DNA of 64,000 bases from Marinomonas fungiae (lineage in GTDB: Bacteria; Pseudomonadota; Gammaproteobacteria; Pseudomonadales; Marinomonadaceae), in NCBI RefSeq assembly GCF_001418205.1, contig NZ_LIQF01000001.1, positions 340,863 through 404,862 of the forward strand, given 5' to 3'. Positions 8,890 through 18,013 of this stretch are shown here, piece by piece (position 1 is the stretch's first letter; the number at the start of each line of letters is the position of its first letter). The notes under the pieces were generated by a model that was not told the origin of the DNA, made no database searches, and worked only from the letters and a program-made list of their open reading frames with translations. The position numbers were made by a program, and so were the translations under genes.

Positions 8890-9603
8890 ATGTCCTCGTC
8901 ACAAGCTCGATTTAACGTTCTCGATAGCTATCGCGGCCTAGCCGTGGTGCTGATGATTCTATTTCATTTTTGTTGGGATTTAAGAGACTTTGGCTTTGTA
9001 ACATTCGACGATCGAAGCGACTTTTGGATTAACTTTCGCGCGCTCATCGTCTTTATGTTTGTCACAGCCGTTGGCTGGTCCAGTTATTTAGCCACCCACA
9101 ATCACCAACCCTTACGACGCTTTATCAAGAATCAAACCAAAGTCGCTCTCGGCGCAGCGCTGATTTCTTTAGGTACCTATCTGGCACTTCCGGAACAATG
9201 GGTATTCTTCGGCATATTGCACTTTATCTTTACAGCAGGCTTTATCGTGCGCCCCCTAGCAGGGCGCCCCGTGATTTCCTGTATAGTTGGCCTGCTCCTG
9301 ATCGCTACCAGCTATTTTTATCACATCGACGCCCTGACTTCTCACCGCTGGTTTATCCACACCTTTTCCGCACCGGACGCAACCTTAGACTTTATCAACC
9401 CTCTTCCTTGGCTGGGAGCTGTCTTAATTGGCCCGATATTTGGATACCTCCGGCTACACTATGTTAAATTGCCTCAAAATATTAGCGTTAAAGCACTGAC
9501 ATTCTTGGGCCGACATGCATTGTTAGCCTATCTACTACATCAATTAATACTGTACCCACTAGTAATGGGCGGATACTTTTTTATGGCATTAGATAAGCAG
9601 TGA
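8890..9603 (+). CDS. DUF1624 / HGSNAT-like membrane acyltransferase
   Basis: The protein begins with the family signature LDSYRGLAVVLMILFHFCWDL, in which an early arginine and a histidine in the first membrane helix are conserved. It has about seven hydrophobic segments in 237 residues and a late LGRHALLAYLLHQ motif. This matches the heparan-alpha-glucosaminide N-acetyltransferase catalytic domain (DUF1624) in its short bacterial form. The substrate is unknown; related proteins acetylate sugars across the membrane. It appears to be transcribed on its own, between the pdxH terminator and the nrdA promoter region. Confidence 0.8.
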   Translation: MSSSQARFNVLDSYRGLAVVLMILFHFCWDLRDFGFVTFDDRSDFWINFRALIVFMFVTAVGWSSYLATHNHQPLRRFIKNQTKVALGAALISLGTYLALPEQWVFFGILHFIFTAGFIVRPLAGRPVISCIVGLLLIATSYFYHIDALTSHRWFIHTFSAPDATLDFINPLPWLGAVLIGPIFGYLRLHYVKLPQNISVKALTFLGRHALLAYLLHQLILYPLVMGGYFFMALDKQ

Positions 9604-9794
9604 TCAATCTACAAACAACCAATGACAGTAAACAAAATTTCTTATTTTAATGTTGCAATTACACATTCAAGAACTCTTGGGCATGCTCACGTAAGTGATC
9701 ACTTCAGGGACAAGCAAGGCGCAAAATTTTGATTTTTTCAAGCCTTGATTTTCATCGATTTGAGCACTATTGTTCGTGCCATCCAATACACATT

Positions 9795-9810
9795 ACACTA
9801 CATCTAGTAT
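9795..9810 (+). promoter_or_regulatory. NrdR box 1 upstream of nrdA
   Basis: ACACTACATCTAGTAT matches the 16-base NrdR palindrome consensus (ACACWATATATWGTGT) at most positions. It lies exactly 32 bases, three helical turns, before a second box. NrdR represses ribonucleotide reductase operons through paired boxes at this spacing. The rest of the 276-base gap before nrdA (9604-9794) shows nothing I can assign. Confidence 0.75.
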
Positions 9811-9826
9811 CAAGCAGTACCTGGAA

Positions 9827-9842
9827 ATACTATATACAGTAT
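9827..9842 (+). promoter_or_regulatory. NrdR box 2 upstream of nrdA
   Basis: ATACTATATACAGTAT is a near-palindrome matching the NrdR consensus and lies 38 bases before the nrdA start codon. Its 32-base offset from the first box places both on the same DNA face, as in known NrdR-controlled operons. Confidence 0.75.
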
Positions 9843-9879
9843 ATCCACAGGTTTTACTGCGAAAATGGGAATCTAAGGC

Positions 9880-12147
9880 ATGAGCACTCTGACAGTTACC
9901 AAGCGGAACGGCAAAACTGAAAACATTAACCTTGATAAAATTCATAAAGTTATCACTTGGGCAGCTGAAGGTTTAGACAATGTCTCCGTTTCACAGGTAG
10001 AGCTGAAAGCGCAAATTCAGTTTTTTGAAGGTATTCGTACAACGGATATTCACGAAACATTAATCAAGTCTGCAGCAGATCTAATCTCAGAAGATACGCC
10101 GGATTACCAATACTTGGCGGCTCGTCTAGCTATTTTCCATTTGCGTAAGAAAGCATTTGGTGAGTTCGAACCACCGCACCTACATCTCCATGTTCGAAAC
10201 CTAGTTGAGCAAGGCCGCTACGACAAAGAGATTCTAGAGAACTACAGCGCTGAAGAGCTGGATACGATTAACGGTTTTATCGATCACTCCCGTGATATGA
10301 ATTTCTCCTACGCAGCGGTAAAACAGCTGGAAGGTAAGTACCTAGTTCAGAACCGTGTGACTGGCCAAATTTACGAAAGCCCGCAGTTTATCTACATCTT
10401 AGTTGCCGCTTGTCTATTTGCTAACTACGAGAAGTCAGCACGTCTTGATTTGATCAAACGCTTCTACGATGCGGTCTCTCAGTTCAAGCTGTCACTGCCA
10501 ACACCCATCATGTCTGGTATTCGTACTCCAACGCGTCAATTTAGTAGCTGTGTCTTGATTGAGTGTGGTGACTCCCTAGATTCAATCAACGCTACCTCTA
10601 GCGCGGTTGTGAAATATGTAAGCCAGCGCGCGGGCATCGGCATCAACGCTGGAGCGATCCGCGCATTGGGCAGTCCAATTCGTGGTGGTGAAGCGTTCCA
10701 TACGGGTTGTATTCCGTTCTACAAACACTTCCAGACAGCGGTTAAGAGTTGTTCTCAAGGCGGTGTGCGCGGCGGTGCAGCAACCGTGTTCTACCCTATT
10801 TGGCACTTAGAAGTTGAGAACTTGCTGGTTCTTAAAAATAACCGTGGCGTGGAAGAAAACCGCGTACGTCACCTTGACTACGGCGTGCAGTTCAACCGTT
10901 TGATGTACCAGCGTCTAATTAAAGGCGGCAACATCACATTGTTTAGCCCTTCTGACGTACCTGGTTTGTACGACGCATTCTTTGCTGACCAAGAAGAGTT
11001 TGATCGTCTATATTCACTTTACGAAGCTGATGAGAGCATTCGCAAACGCACTATCAAAGCATCTGAGCTATTCACTCTGTTTGCTTCAGAGCGCGCCAGC
11101 ACGGGTCGTATTTACTTACAGAACGTAGACCACTGTAATACACACAGCCCATTTGATCCGAAAGTGGCTCCGGTTAAGCAAAGCAACCTATGTCTTGAGA
11201 TCGCCCTACCAACGAAACCTTTGAACCGTGTAGACGACCCAGAAGGCGAGATCGCCTTGTGTACATTGTCCGCGTTCAACCTAGGTGCGCTTGAGAATCT
11301 TGACGAACTAGAAGAACTGTCTGAACTGATTATTCGAGCTTTAGACAGTCTATTAGATTATCAGAATTACCCAATTCCAGCGGCGCAGCGCGCAACTGAA
11401 CTACGTCGTACTCTTGGGGTAGGTGTCATCAACTACGCGTACTACCTAGCGAAGAACGGTGTACGTTACTCAGACGGCAGTGCCAACGATTTGACACATA
11501 AAACCTTTGAGGCGATTCAGTACTTCCTACTGAAAGCATCAAACAAATTGGCGAAAGAGTTTGGCCCTTGTACTGCATTCAATGAAACTACTTATGCTCA
11601 AGGTATCCTACCAATCGATACTTATAAGAAAGAGCTGGACAATATTGTTTCAACAGAACTGCAATATGACTGGGAAACGCTACGCCAAGAAATCAAGCAG
11701 CATGGCCTGCGTAACTCGACGCTTACTGCTCTAATGCCGTCTGAGACCTCATCTCAGATCAGTAACGCAACTAACGGTATCGAACCACCACGCGGTTTCG
11801 TGTCTGTGAAAGCAAGTAAAGACGGCATCTTGAAGCAGGTCGTTCCTGAGTTTGAACGCTTGAAGCAAAACTACGAACTGTTGTGGACCATCCCTTCGAA
11901 CGATGGCTACCTGCAACTTGTGGGCATCATGCAAAAGTTCGTAGACCAAGCAATTTCAGCCAATACAAACTACGATCCATCGAAGTTTGAAGCTGGCAAA
12001 GTGCCAATGAAAGTCATCTTGAAAGACTTGCTAACCGCCTACAAATTGGGCATCAAAACACTGTACTACCATAACACTCGTGACGGTGCAGAAGACAAGC
12101 AAGACGATATGGTTGATGATTGTGCAGGCGGCGCTTGTAAGATCTAA
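9880..12147 (+). CDS. nrdA: Ribonucleoside-diphosphate reductase class Ia, alpha subunit
   Basis: NrdA reduces ribonucleoside diphosphates to deoxy forms using a radical delivered by NrdB. The 755-residue protein has an N-terminal ATP-cone (about residues 1-95, VTKRNGKTENINLDKI) for allosteric control by ATP and dATP. The active-site residues are visible at C224 and C461 (redox pair), N436, C438 and E440 (in NLCLE), each one less than in the E. coli enzyme. The C-terminal shuttle cysteines are C748 and C753 (CAGGACKI). It is followed by nrdB and yfaE and preceded by two NrdR boxes. Codon use is that of a highly expressed gene. Confidence 0.98.
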   Translation: MSTLTVTKRNGKTENINLDKIHKVITWAAEGLDNVSVSQVELKAQIQFFEGIRTTDIHETLIKSAADLISEDTPDYQYLAARLAIFHLRKKAFGEFEPPHLHLHVRNLVEQGRYDKEILENYSAEELDTINGFIDHSRDMNFSYAAVKQLEGKYLVQNRVTGQIYESPQFIYILVAACLFANYEKSARLDLIKRFYDAVSQFKLSLPTPIMSGIRTPTRQFSSCVLIECGDSLDSINATSSAVVKYVSQRAGIGINAGAIRALGSPIRGGEAFHTGCIPFYKHFQTAVKSCSQGGVRGGAATVFYPIWHLEVENLLVLKNNRGVEENRVRHLDYGVQFNRLMYQRLIKGGNITLFSPSDVPGLYDAFFADQEEFDRLYSLYEADESIRKRTIKASELFTLFASERASTGRIYLQNVDHCNTHSPFDPKVAPVKQSNLCLEIALPTKPLNRVDDPEGEIALCTLSAFNLGALENLDELEELSELIIRALDSLLDYQNYPIPAAQRATELRRTLGVGVINYAYYLAKNGVRYSDGSANDLTHKTFEAIQYFLLKASNKLAKEFGPCTAFNETTYAQGILPIDTYKKELDNIVSTELQYDWETLRQEIKQHGLRNSTLTALMPSETSSQISNATNGIEPPRGFVSVKASKDGILKQVVPEFERLKQNYELLWTIPSNDGYLQLVGIMQKFVDQAISANTNYDPSKFEAGKVPMKVILKDLLTAYKLGIKTLYYHNTRDGAEDKQDDMVDDCAGGACKI

Positions 12148-12155
12148 TTTGCAAT

Positions 12156-12184
12156 GCCCTACGTACTGATGACGTAGGGCTTTC
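12156..12184 (+). terminator. Hairpin between nrdA and nrdB
   Basis: GCCCTACGT and ACGTAGGGC form a perfect 9-base stem with a 7-base loop and only a short TTT tail. It may be an attenuator or mRNA-processing signal that lowers nrdB relative to nrdA, rather than a full stop, because nrdB and yfaE must still be expressed. Confidence 0.6.
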
Positions 12185-12236
12185 CACCCTATTTATCTTT
12201 TATTCTATTCGCGATCATTAAGGATCCTTTTCGGCA

Positions 12237-13370
12237 ATGAGTTACTCTACTTTTAACCGCAAGCAATTTGACAGTCTGCAACAACCGATGTTTTTCGGGG
12301 AAAACGTGAACGTAGCGCGCTACGACCAACAGAAACACCCTATTTTTGAAAAGCTAATCGAGAAGCAACTGTCCTTTTTCTGGCGCCCAGAAGAAGTAGA
12401 TTTATCCAATGACCGCAAAGACTTCCTCAAGCTTGAAGAGCACGAGCAGCATATCTTTTTAAGCAATTTGAAGTACCAAACGCTACTAGACAGTGTTCAA
12501 GGCCGTTCACCGAACGTTGCCCTACTGCCAATCGTGTCTTTGCCAGAGCTGGAAACATGGATTGAGACTTGGTCGTTCTCTGAGACCATCCACAGTCGCT
12601 CATACACTCATATCATTCGCAACATTGTTAACGACCCTACTAAGGTCTTTGATGACATTGTGGTCAACGATGAAATTGCTAAACGTGCCATCAGTGTTTC
12701 CAAGTACTACGACGACCTAATTGAACTGGTTAACCTATACAACACCCTCGGTTTAGGTGTTCATAAAGTCCCCGATCGTGGCGAAGTTGTCGTCACTATG
12801 AAGACTTTGAAAAAAGCGCTTTACCTAACAATAGCCTCCGTTAACGTTCTTGAAGCAATCCGCTTCTACGTCAGCTTTGCCTGCAGTTTTGCTTTTGCAG
12901 AACGCACGCTGATGGAAGGTAACGCTAAGATCATTAAGCTGATCGCCCGTGACGAAGCGCTGCACCTAAACGGCACGCAGCACATGCTAAACCTGATGAT
13001 GTCTGGCCGTGATGATCCTGAAATGGCTGTCATCGCTCAAGAATGCCAACAAGATGTGATCAACATCTTCGTTGAAGCGGCACAACAGGAAAAAGACTGG
13101 GCACAATATTTGTTCAAAGACGGCTCAATGATTGGCTTGAACGCACAAATCCTAGGCCAGTACGTGGAATACATCACTAACGTTCGCATGCAAGCCATTG
13201 GCCTAGAAACACAGTTTGCCACTAAAAATAACCCGATTCCGTGGATCAATGCATGGTTAGTAAGTGACAACGTTCAGGTTGCACCACAAGAAGCTGAAAT
13301 CAGCTCTTACTTAGTCGGCCAAATTGACAATGATCTAGACGGAGCGGATTTTGACGACTTTGATCTCTAA
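12237..13370 (+). CDS. nrdB: Ribonucleoside-diphosphate reductase class Ia, beta subunit
   Basis: NrdB houses the diferric-tyrosyl radical cofactor that starts catalysis in NrdA. The 377 residues include the iron and radical motif E116-x-x-H119-x-x-x-Y123 (ETIHSRSY), equivalent to E115, H118 and Y122 in E. coli, so this is the tyrosyl-radical type. The second iron motif is RDEALHL. The acidic, disordered C-terminus ([13 protein letters not shown]) is the tail that binds NrdA. Its last 20 bases overlap the start of yfaE. Confidence 0.98.
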   Translation: MSYSTFNRKQFDSLQQPMFFGENVNVARYDQQKHPIFEKLIEKQLSFFWRPEEVDLSNDRKDFLKLEEHEQHIFLSNLKYQTLLDSVQGRSPNVALLPIVSLPELETWIETWSFSETIHSRSYTHIIRNIVNDPTKVFDDIVVNDEIAKRAISVSKYYDDLIELVNLYNTLGLGVHKVPDRGEVVVTMKTLKKALYLTIASVNVLEAIRFYVSFACSFAFAERTLMEGNAKIIKLIARDEALHLNGTQHMLNLMMSGRDDPEMAVIAQECQQDVINIFVEAAQQEKDWAQYLFKDGSMIGLNAQILGQYVEYITNVRMQAIGLETQFATKNNPIPWINAWLVSDNVQVAPQEAEISSYLVGQIDNDLDGADFDDFDL

Positions 13371-13641
13371 ACCCGAGCATCAAGATCGAGAAGTTCATCG
13401 TGTTTTGCTAGGCAAAAAGCAGATACTCGTCACCGAAGACGAGCCTCTGCTGCCGCAGCTTGAACGTGCAGGCGTGCAAGTGGAGTACCAATGCCGCGAA
13501 GGCTATTGCTCCTCTTGTATGATCAAACTTCTATGGGGCAAGGTCAGCTACCCTGTGGAGCCATTAGCTTGGGTAAACAGCGGCTATATGCTGACCTGCT
13601 GCGCCATTGTTAAAAGCGATATTGAGATCGCCATGCTCTAG
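13351..13641 (+). CDS. yfaE: YfaE-type 2Fe-2S ferredoxin for RNR maintenance
   Basis: YfaE supplies electrons to regenerate the NrdB diferric-tyrosyl cofactor. The 96-residue protein has the plant-type ferredoxin cluster site C48-x4-C53-x2-C56 ([12 protein letters not shown]), with the fourth ligand at C83 or C84, and a C-terminal KSDIEIAML like the E. coli KGDIEIEM. The start is a TTG inside the end of nrdB. GGAG lies six bases upstream of that TTG, so translation is coupled to nrdB. Its stop overlaps the convergent phosphatidyltransferase gene by four bases. Confidence 0.93.
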   Translation: MTTLISKPEHQDREVHRVLLGKKQILVTEDEPLLPQLERAGVQVEYQCREGYCSSCMIKLLWGKVSYPVEPLAWVNSGYMLTCCAIVKSDIEIAML

Positions 13642-14264
13642 CGAGCATTTACCGCATTGTCGAGCATCTTATAAGCGGCATAGATCCTTGTTCCAGTGGT
13701 TATCCAGCATAGACCACCAAATACAACGGCGAACACTACAAACTGGCTCGGAAATAGACAAATCAGCACAAAGCAGATAATGGTTTCCGTGCCTTCGGTA
13801 ATACCGCCCAGGAAATACAGCGACTTCTTGCCATAATCCAGCTGCTCGATGTTGCGCTTGGCGGCCATGACGGCAAAGGCTAAGAAGCTGCTCCCTGTTC
13901 CCATAAACGACCAAATCAAAAACGCCGCCGCCAGCGCGTTTTGCTCAGGATTGGCCACAGCAAAGCCAAATACAACAGCAGAATAAAAGATAAAATCTAA
14001 CACAATATCTAAATAGCCACCCGCATCTGAGCTACTGTTAGTAGCCCTTGCCAGCGCACCATCTAGACCATCACATACCCGGTTTAATACGATCCCTAAT
14101 AGCCCCAAGAAGAAAAAGCCACCCGCCAGCGCCAGCGCCGCCAGCATACCCATTGCAAACCCCATCAGCGTAATTTGATTAGCGGTGATACCACGCCTGA
14201 TCAATGGCTGAGCCAATTGCGTTAAGGGCGTTTTAATGACCGGAATAAAAACCTTATCAAGCAC
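13638..14264 (-). CDS. CDP-alcohol phosphatidyltransferase family membrane protein
   Basis: The integral membrane protein (208 residues, about six hydrophobic segments) carries the family motif as DGLDGALAR, eight residues, then GxxxDxxxD (GYLDIVLDF). The motif holds the metal and CDP-alcohol. Members make phospholipids such as phosphatidylglycerol phosphate or phosphatidylserine, or di-myo-inositol phosphate. This one is not clearly PgsA or PssA, and I cannot name its alcohol substrate. It is convergent with the nrd operon and divergent from the esterase gene at 14374. Confidence 0.85.
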   Translation of the reverse strand: MLDKVFIPVIKTPLTQLAQPLIRRGITANQITLMGFAMGMLAALALAGGFFFLGLLGIVLNRVCDGLDGALARATNSSSDAGGYLDIVLDFIFYSAVVFGFAVANPEQNALAAAFLIWSFMGTGSSFLAFAVMAAKRNIEQLDYGKKSLYFLGGITEGTETIICFVLICLFPSQFVVFAVVFGGLCWITTGTRIYAAYKMLDNAVNAR

Positions 14265-14373
14265 ATAAACTCCTTAGTAATGCTATTGTGATAACCTCTT
14301 TACTTATACGCTCCAGATGCGTTGTTTGTTACTATAGCCGACAGTTTTATTGGCTCAATATAGGAACGATGTC

Positions 14374-15135
14374 ATGATCCATGCAAAGCAATACGGTGAG
14401 AACCTGCCTCCGTTGGTCGTCATTCACGGCTTATTTGGTAACGCTGACAACTGGCATTCCATTGCACAGAAATGGGCGGAGAATTTCACTGTTTATTGCC
14501 TAGATCTCCCTAACCATGGCCGCTCTTCTTATCTTGAGCCGGTCACCTTTCCTGCGATGGCCGATGCCATCAATCAATGGCTCGAAGATAACCAGCTCGA
14601 CAATATCTTTTTATTAGGCCATTCCGTCGGCGGTAAAGTATCCATGCAGCTCACCAGTGATCATCCAGAAAAGATCGCTAAGCTAATAGTAGCGGACATT
14701 GCACCGGTTGATTATTCACCTAGCCATACAGAAATCTTTAAAGGCCTTCAGGAAATCAACCGTCAAAAACCTGCTAGCCGTAAAGCGGCAGACGAACTGC
14801 TTGCCCAATACGAGAGTAATGTAGGGGTGCGCCAATTCCTTTTGAAAAACTTAAAACGCACCGAGCATGGTCATGTGATTGATCTAGGACTTGAACAACT
14901 ACTGGCAGGCTACGAAACTATTCTCAGCAAACCGAAACTGAAAGATGGCATTCAGACGCCTACGCTTTTTATAAAAGGCGAAAACTCAGATTACATACTG
15001 CCCAAATATCAAGCAGCTTCACTGACTCACTTTCCAAACGCCAGCGTCAAAATGATTCCCGAAACGGGCCATTGGTTGCATGCCGAAAAACCAACCACCT
15101 TCGCCAGTTTAGTTAAGCGATTCCTCACAACCTGA
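14374..15135 (+). CDS. ybfF: YbfF-type alpha/beta-hydrolase esterase
   Basis: The protein matches E. coli YbfF, an acyl-CoA and ester hydrolase, over its length. It has VVIHGLFGNADNW (oxyanion region), LDLPNHGRSS, the nucleophile elbow GHSVGG (S84), the characteristic ADIAPVDYSPSH and a catalytic histidine in ETGHWLHAEKP. I chose the ATG at 14374 because AGGA lies eight bases before it; an in-frame TTG at 14350 lacks this. The 253-residue length fits the family. Its 3' end overlaps the convergent minus-strand gene by 27 bases. Confidence 0.9.
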   Translation: MIHAKQYGENLPPLVVIHGLFGNADNWHSIAQKWAENFTVYCLDLPNHGRSSYLEPVTFPAMADAINQWLEDNQLDNIFLLGHSVGGKVSMQLTSDHPEKIAKLIVADIAPVDYSPSHTEIFKGLQEINRQKPASRKAADELLAQYESNVGVRQFLLKNLKRTEHGHVIDLGLEQLLAGYETILSKPKLKDGIQTPTLFIKGENSDYILPKYQAASLTHFPNASVKMIPETGHWLHAEKPTTFASLVKRFLTT

Positions 15136-16005
15136 TTCAGGACACAGGCCAAATTCACTTAACAGGAAGCGGTCTGTGGGCAATACTAGGCCATACATAC
15201 GAATAAGATAGGGGTTGAAAGCAATGCGTAACGGGGTTGGATAAGACGCCGGCATCAGGGCACCACTGGCGTCATAGCCCTTGATGTACGATGTCACTAA
15301 CTCAAGCTTATCCTGCGACGTACTGTAAAGTGCAAATAAAGCACCGGCCCTTACTAGTTGCAATGAGTGAGCCGCTAACGCCTTTTTTTTATGGAACATC
15401 AAGCGAATAGCATCTTTCGAAAACTGGGGATCAAACAAGGCCGAATCATACAGCGACATGACTAGGTTAGAACTTTCTAACACATCGGTTAAATGCTTCA
15501 GTTTCTCTTCACGCCCCTCTTCTGCGATAGGATAAGAATACACTTCTACACTCTGCAATTTGGCTAATCGCAACGTTCGCTCACTTAACGATAACGCGTC
15601 ACTGTGTACCACTGCGATGGGGGCATGGTCTTCCCAAAATGACTGCAACACTTTCAAGCGCAAATCCAGTGGCGCTCCAGAAAAGACTGCCGTACTCGCT
15701 TTCGGGCATTGAGCCCGAGCCACCTCAAATTCTTCTTCTCCTAAAAAAAGCGTAATAATGGAGACGTCCGCATGACTTTCACAGATTCGAGCGTAGCTAT
15801 GATGGCCAACAGTGATAACAAGATCACCATCTCGAAGCTGAGTATCAGGATTGCTTAGGATCGGCACTTGATAGGAGGAAGACGCTGATAGCGACATCGA
15901 CAATACTCTGGAAACCGTTTCTCGCCCATCATGGAATACGAACGTGCTGGCCTGAACCAGCGCGCTCGTAAGTAATCCAATGATGAGCAAAAAAATCCGT
16001 TTCAT
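15109..16005 (-). CDS. Secreted ABC-substrate-binding-like protein of unknown ligand
   Basis: A cleavable signal peptide (MKRIFLLIIGLLTSALVQA) precedes a 298-residue protein with the alternating beta-alpha pattern of a two-lobed periplasmic binding protein (for example LVITVGHHSYARI, PIAVVHSDALSLSERT and LVMSLYDSALF). It resembles the ABC_sub_bind-like proteins found beside TonB-dependent receptors without an ABC permease. No transporter genes are adjacent here. It lies 18 bases after the receptor stop, so the two are probably cotranscribed and work on the same ligand. Two cysteines close together near the C-terminus (CPESGC) may form a disulfide. Confidence 0.7.
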   Translation of the reverse strand: MKRIFLLIIGLLTSALVQASTFVFHDGRETVSRVLSMSLSASSSYQVPILSNPDTQLRDGDLVITVGHHSYARICESHADVSIITLFLGEEEFEVARAQCPKASTAVFSGAPLDLRLKVLQSFWEDHAPIAVVHSDALSLSERTLRLAKLQSVEVYSYPIAEEGREEKLKHLTDVLESSNLVMSLYDSALFDPQFSKDAIRLMFHKKKALAAHSLQLVRAGALFALYSTSQDKLELVTSYIKGYDASGALMPASYPTPLRIAFNPYLIRMYGLVLPTDRFLLSEFGLCPESGCEESLN

Positions 16006-16023
16006 AGTGACTGCGATATAAAG

Positions 16024-18006
16024 TTAAAAAGACACGTTAGCAAACATAAAGTAACTGGTTTTCTTTTCGGTGACATTATTCACGCGTATATACGGTTCAT
16101 TATCCAAGCGAATATTGGCTCCAACTCCAGCTGTTAAAGTAGTTGAGCCTGCCACACGGCGATAACTCAGCCAAAGTCCTAAGGCTTCATAATCGTAAGT
16201 GGCGATTTCTTTACCATAAATATAGCGGCTATTTATAGAAAAACTATCGTTTAACGGTGTACTCAGAAATAAGGTTGTTATAAATGGCGCTACACTTTCT
16301 GAAATATTCTTATGATTAGCCTGAGTATCCTGGTAAGACATGGTAGTACGAACCAAGGTGCCTTTTGCTGAGCGCCAATCAAGCTCCGCTTCAATACCAT
16401 CAATGGTAGCTTTGAGGTCTGTCGCTGGCGTCAACACACCACCGTCTTCTAGCGCATCTTCGTATTTTTTATTTGATCCAACGAGATTTGTCATTTTTTC
16501 GCGATAAGCGGATAAATCAAAGGACAAGCCAAGAGTTGGAATATTTTGAAAATAGCCGACCTCGTAGGCGATAATTTTTTCCGCGGGCACACCTGTTGAG
16601 TAAGCAGGAATAGAACGAATACCATTAAAAACATAAGACCAAGCGGCTTTTTGATCGTAAAGATCCGGCACTCTATAAGCTTGCGAAACATTGGCACGTA
16701 ATGACGATTGTGGTGTTAGCTTGTAGGTCGCACCAATTTGCGGCGAGGTATAATCCCCCGACAGCGTGCTGTGCTCGTACATAGCGCCAGCATTCAAGAT
16801 CAACGGATCCAATGCTCGATAACTGAGGTTGGTTGAGACGCGCGATAACTCGTCTTTGTAATGACCATCAAAGTAAGTGGCCGAATCAACCGAATCCTGG
16901 CGATAAGAGACCGTATTTACAAATCGGTAGTCACTGTTTGGCGTCCAAATGCTTTGTAGCTCAATATCGTGACGCTCTTCATCTAGATCAGAAAGCAAAT
17001 GTCCCTCGTAGATTTGCTCTTCAGGAAGACTCTGAGCAAACAGCAGGTTCAGCACTTGCCCGTATACATCCACATCGTGATCTTCAAGACGGTCCGATTT
17101 GTCGTAGTAATACTGCATTTTTAGCGTATGCGTCGGTGACTGCTCAAACTCCCAGCCAAGCTTAATATGCTCACGATCTCGTTCCAGTTTCGGACGAGTA
17201 TCACCATAACTCACACCTGGTACTTCATAGAACTCAACATCGGCGTCAAGATTGGTCACCCCAAGATCTATATCCACTTTTTGAGTGGGATCTTCGTACA
17301 CAAAAAACATATTTCCAGAGGTCTGAACATGACCATCATTACGTGGATCGCCATCACCTTTAAACTGATAACCATCAACAGTCCCACGTGAAGCAGATAC
17401 CCGGTAGCTCCAATTGTCCGATAAACCACTGTATTGACCGTATATGCGTCGGTTGCCCTGATCATCGGAGGTGACAAAAACATCGCTCCCCAGCGTATCC
17501 AGCGGACTACGAGTTATGATGTTAATCACAGCCAAAAAGGAGTTACTACCATAACTCGAGGCATTCGGACCTCGGTTAATTTCCACACGTTCAACATCTT
17601 CAATATTCAATGCCAAACTAGGCCAGTCCACGCGAGCATAAACAGAGCTATAGACCGAGCGACCATTTACAAGCACCTGAATACGACGAAAACGATCTAG
17701 CTCCGTACCATGATAAGCAACCACCTTGCGATAGGAATTCCAGTATGGCCCAACAAAAAAACCGGGCACATGAAACAGTAAATCTTCTACATACTGAATA
17801 TTTGAACGGCGAATAAATTCGCCAGATAAGACCGACAAGGTCGATGACACTTCCACTCGGGGCTGCGCTACGCGCGCAGGCGTGACAACAGCGGGAATGT
17901 CGCCCAACAGCATATCGTCAAGACCCAGCAAGGAATCATCAATGCTATCTGCGCTTACTACGCCAACATAAGTCATCAATAGCGCGCTAGTAATGAAACG
18001 AATCAT
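16024..18006 (-). CDS. TonB-dependent outer-membrane receptor
   Basis: After a signal peptide ending near VVSA, an N-terminal plug (about residues 50-170) shows LLFHVPGFFVG, VLVNGRSVYSS and VERVEINRGPNASSYGSNSFLAVINIITRSP-type features (given here as a description). A beta-barrel of alternating segments runs to a C-terminal phenylalanine (FMFANVSF), as expected for BAM-inserted proteins. I chose the ATG at 18006 because GAGGG precedes it at about five bases. The upstream in-frame ATG at 18036 would overlap the prephenate dehydratase gene. The ligand is unknown. The downstream binding-like protein suggests a small organic or metal-complex substrate. Confidence 0.85.
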   Translation of the reverse strand: MIRFITSALLMTYVGVVSADSIDDSLLGLDDMLLGDIPAVVTPARVAQPRVEVSSTLSVLSGEFIRRSNIQYVEDLLFHVPGFFVGPYWNSYRKVVAYHGTELDRFRRIQVLVNGRSVYSSVYARVDWPSLALNIEDVERVEINRGPNASSYGSNSFLAVINIITRSPLDTLGSDVFVTSDDQGNRRIYGQYSGLSDNWSYRVSASRGTVDGYQFKGDGDPRNDGHVQTSGNMFFVYEDPTQKVDIDLGVTNLDADVEFYEVPGVSYGDTRPKLERDREHIKLGWEFEQSPTHTLKMQYYYDKSDRLEDHDVDVYGQVLNLLFAQSLPEEQIYEGHLLSDLDEERHDIELQSIWTPNSDYRFVNTVSYRQDSVDSATYFDGHYKDELSRVSTNLSYRALDPLILNAGAMYEHSTLSGDYTSPQIGATYKLTPQSSLRANVSQAYRVPDLYDQKAAWSYVFNGIRSIPAYSTGVPAEKIIAYEVGYFQNIPTLGLSFDLSAYREKMTNLVGSNKKYEDALEDGGVLTPATDLKATIDGIEAELDWRSAKGTLVRTTMSYQDTQANHKNISESVAPFITTLFLSTPLNDSFSINSRYIYGKEIATYDYEALGLWLSYRRVAGSTTLTAGVGANIRLDNEPYIRVNNVTEKKTSYFMFANVSF

Positions 18007-18013
18007 ACAACCC

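Noticed and set aside
9729..9920. A 63-codon plus-strand frame upstream of and overlapping nrdA
   Set aside because: It covers the NrdR boxes and the real nrdA start in another frame, and it has no ribosome site or protein similarity.
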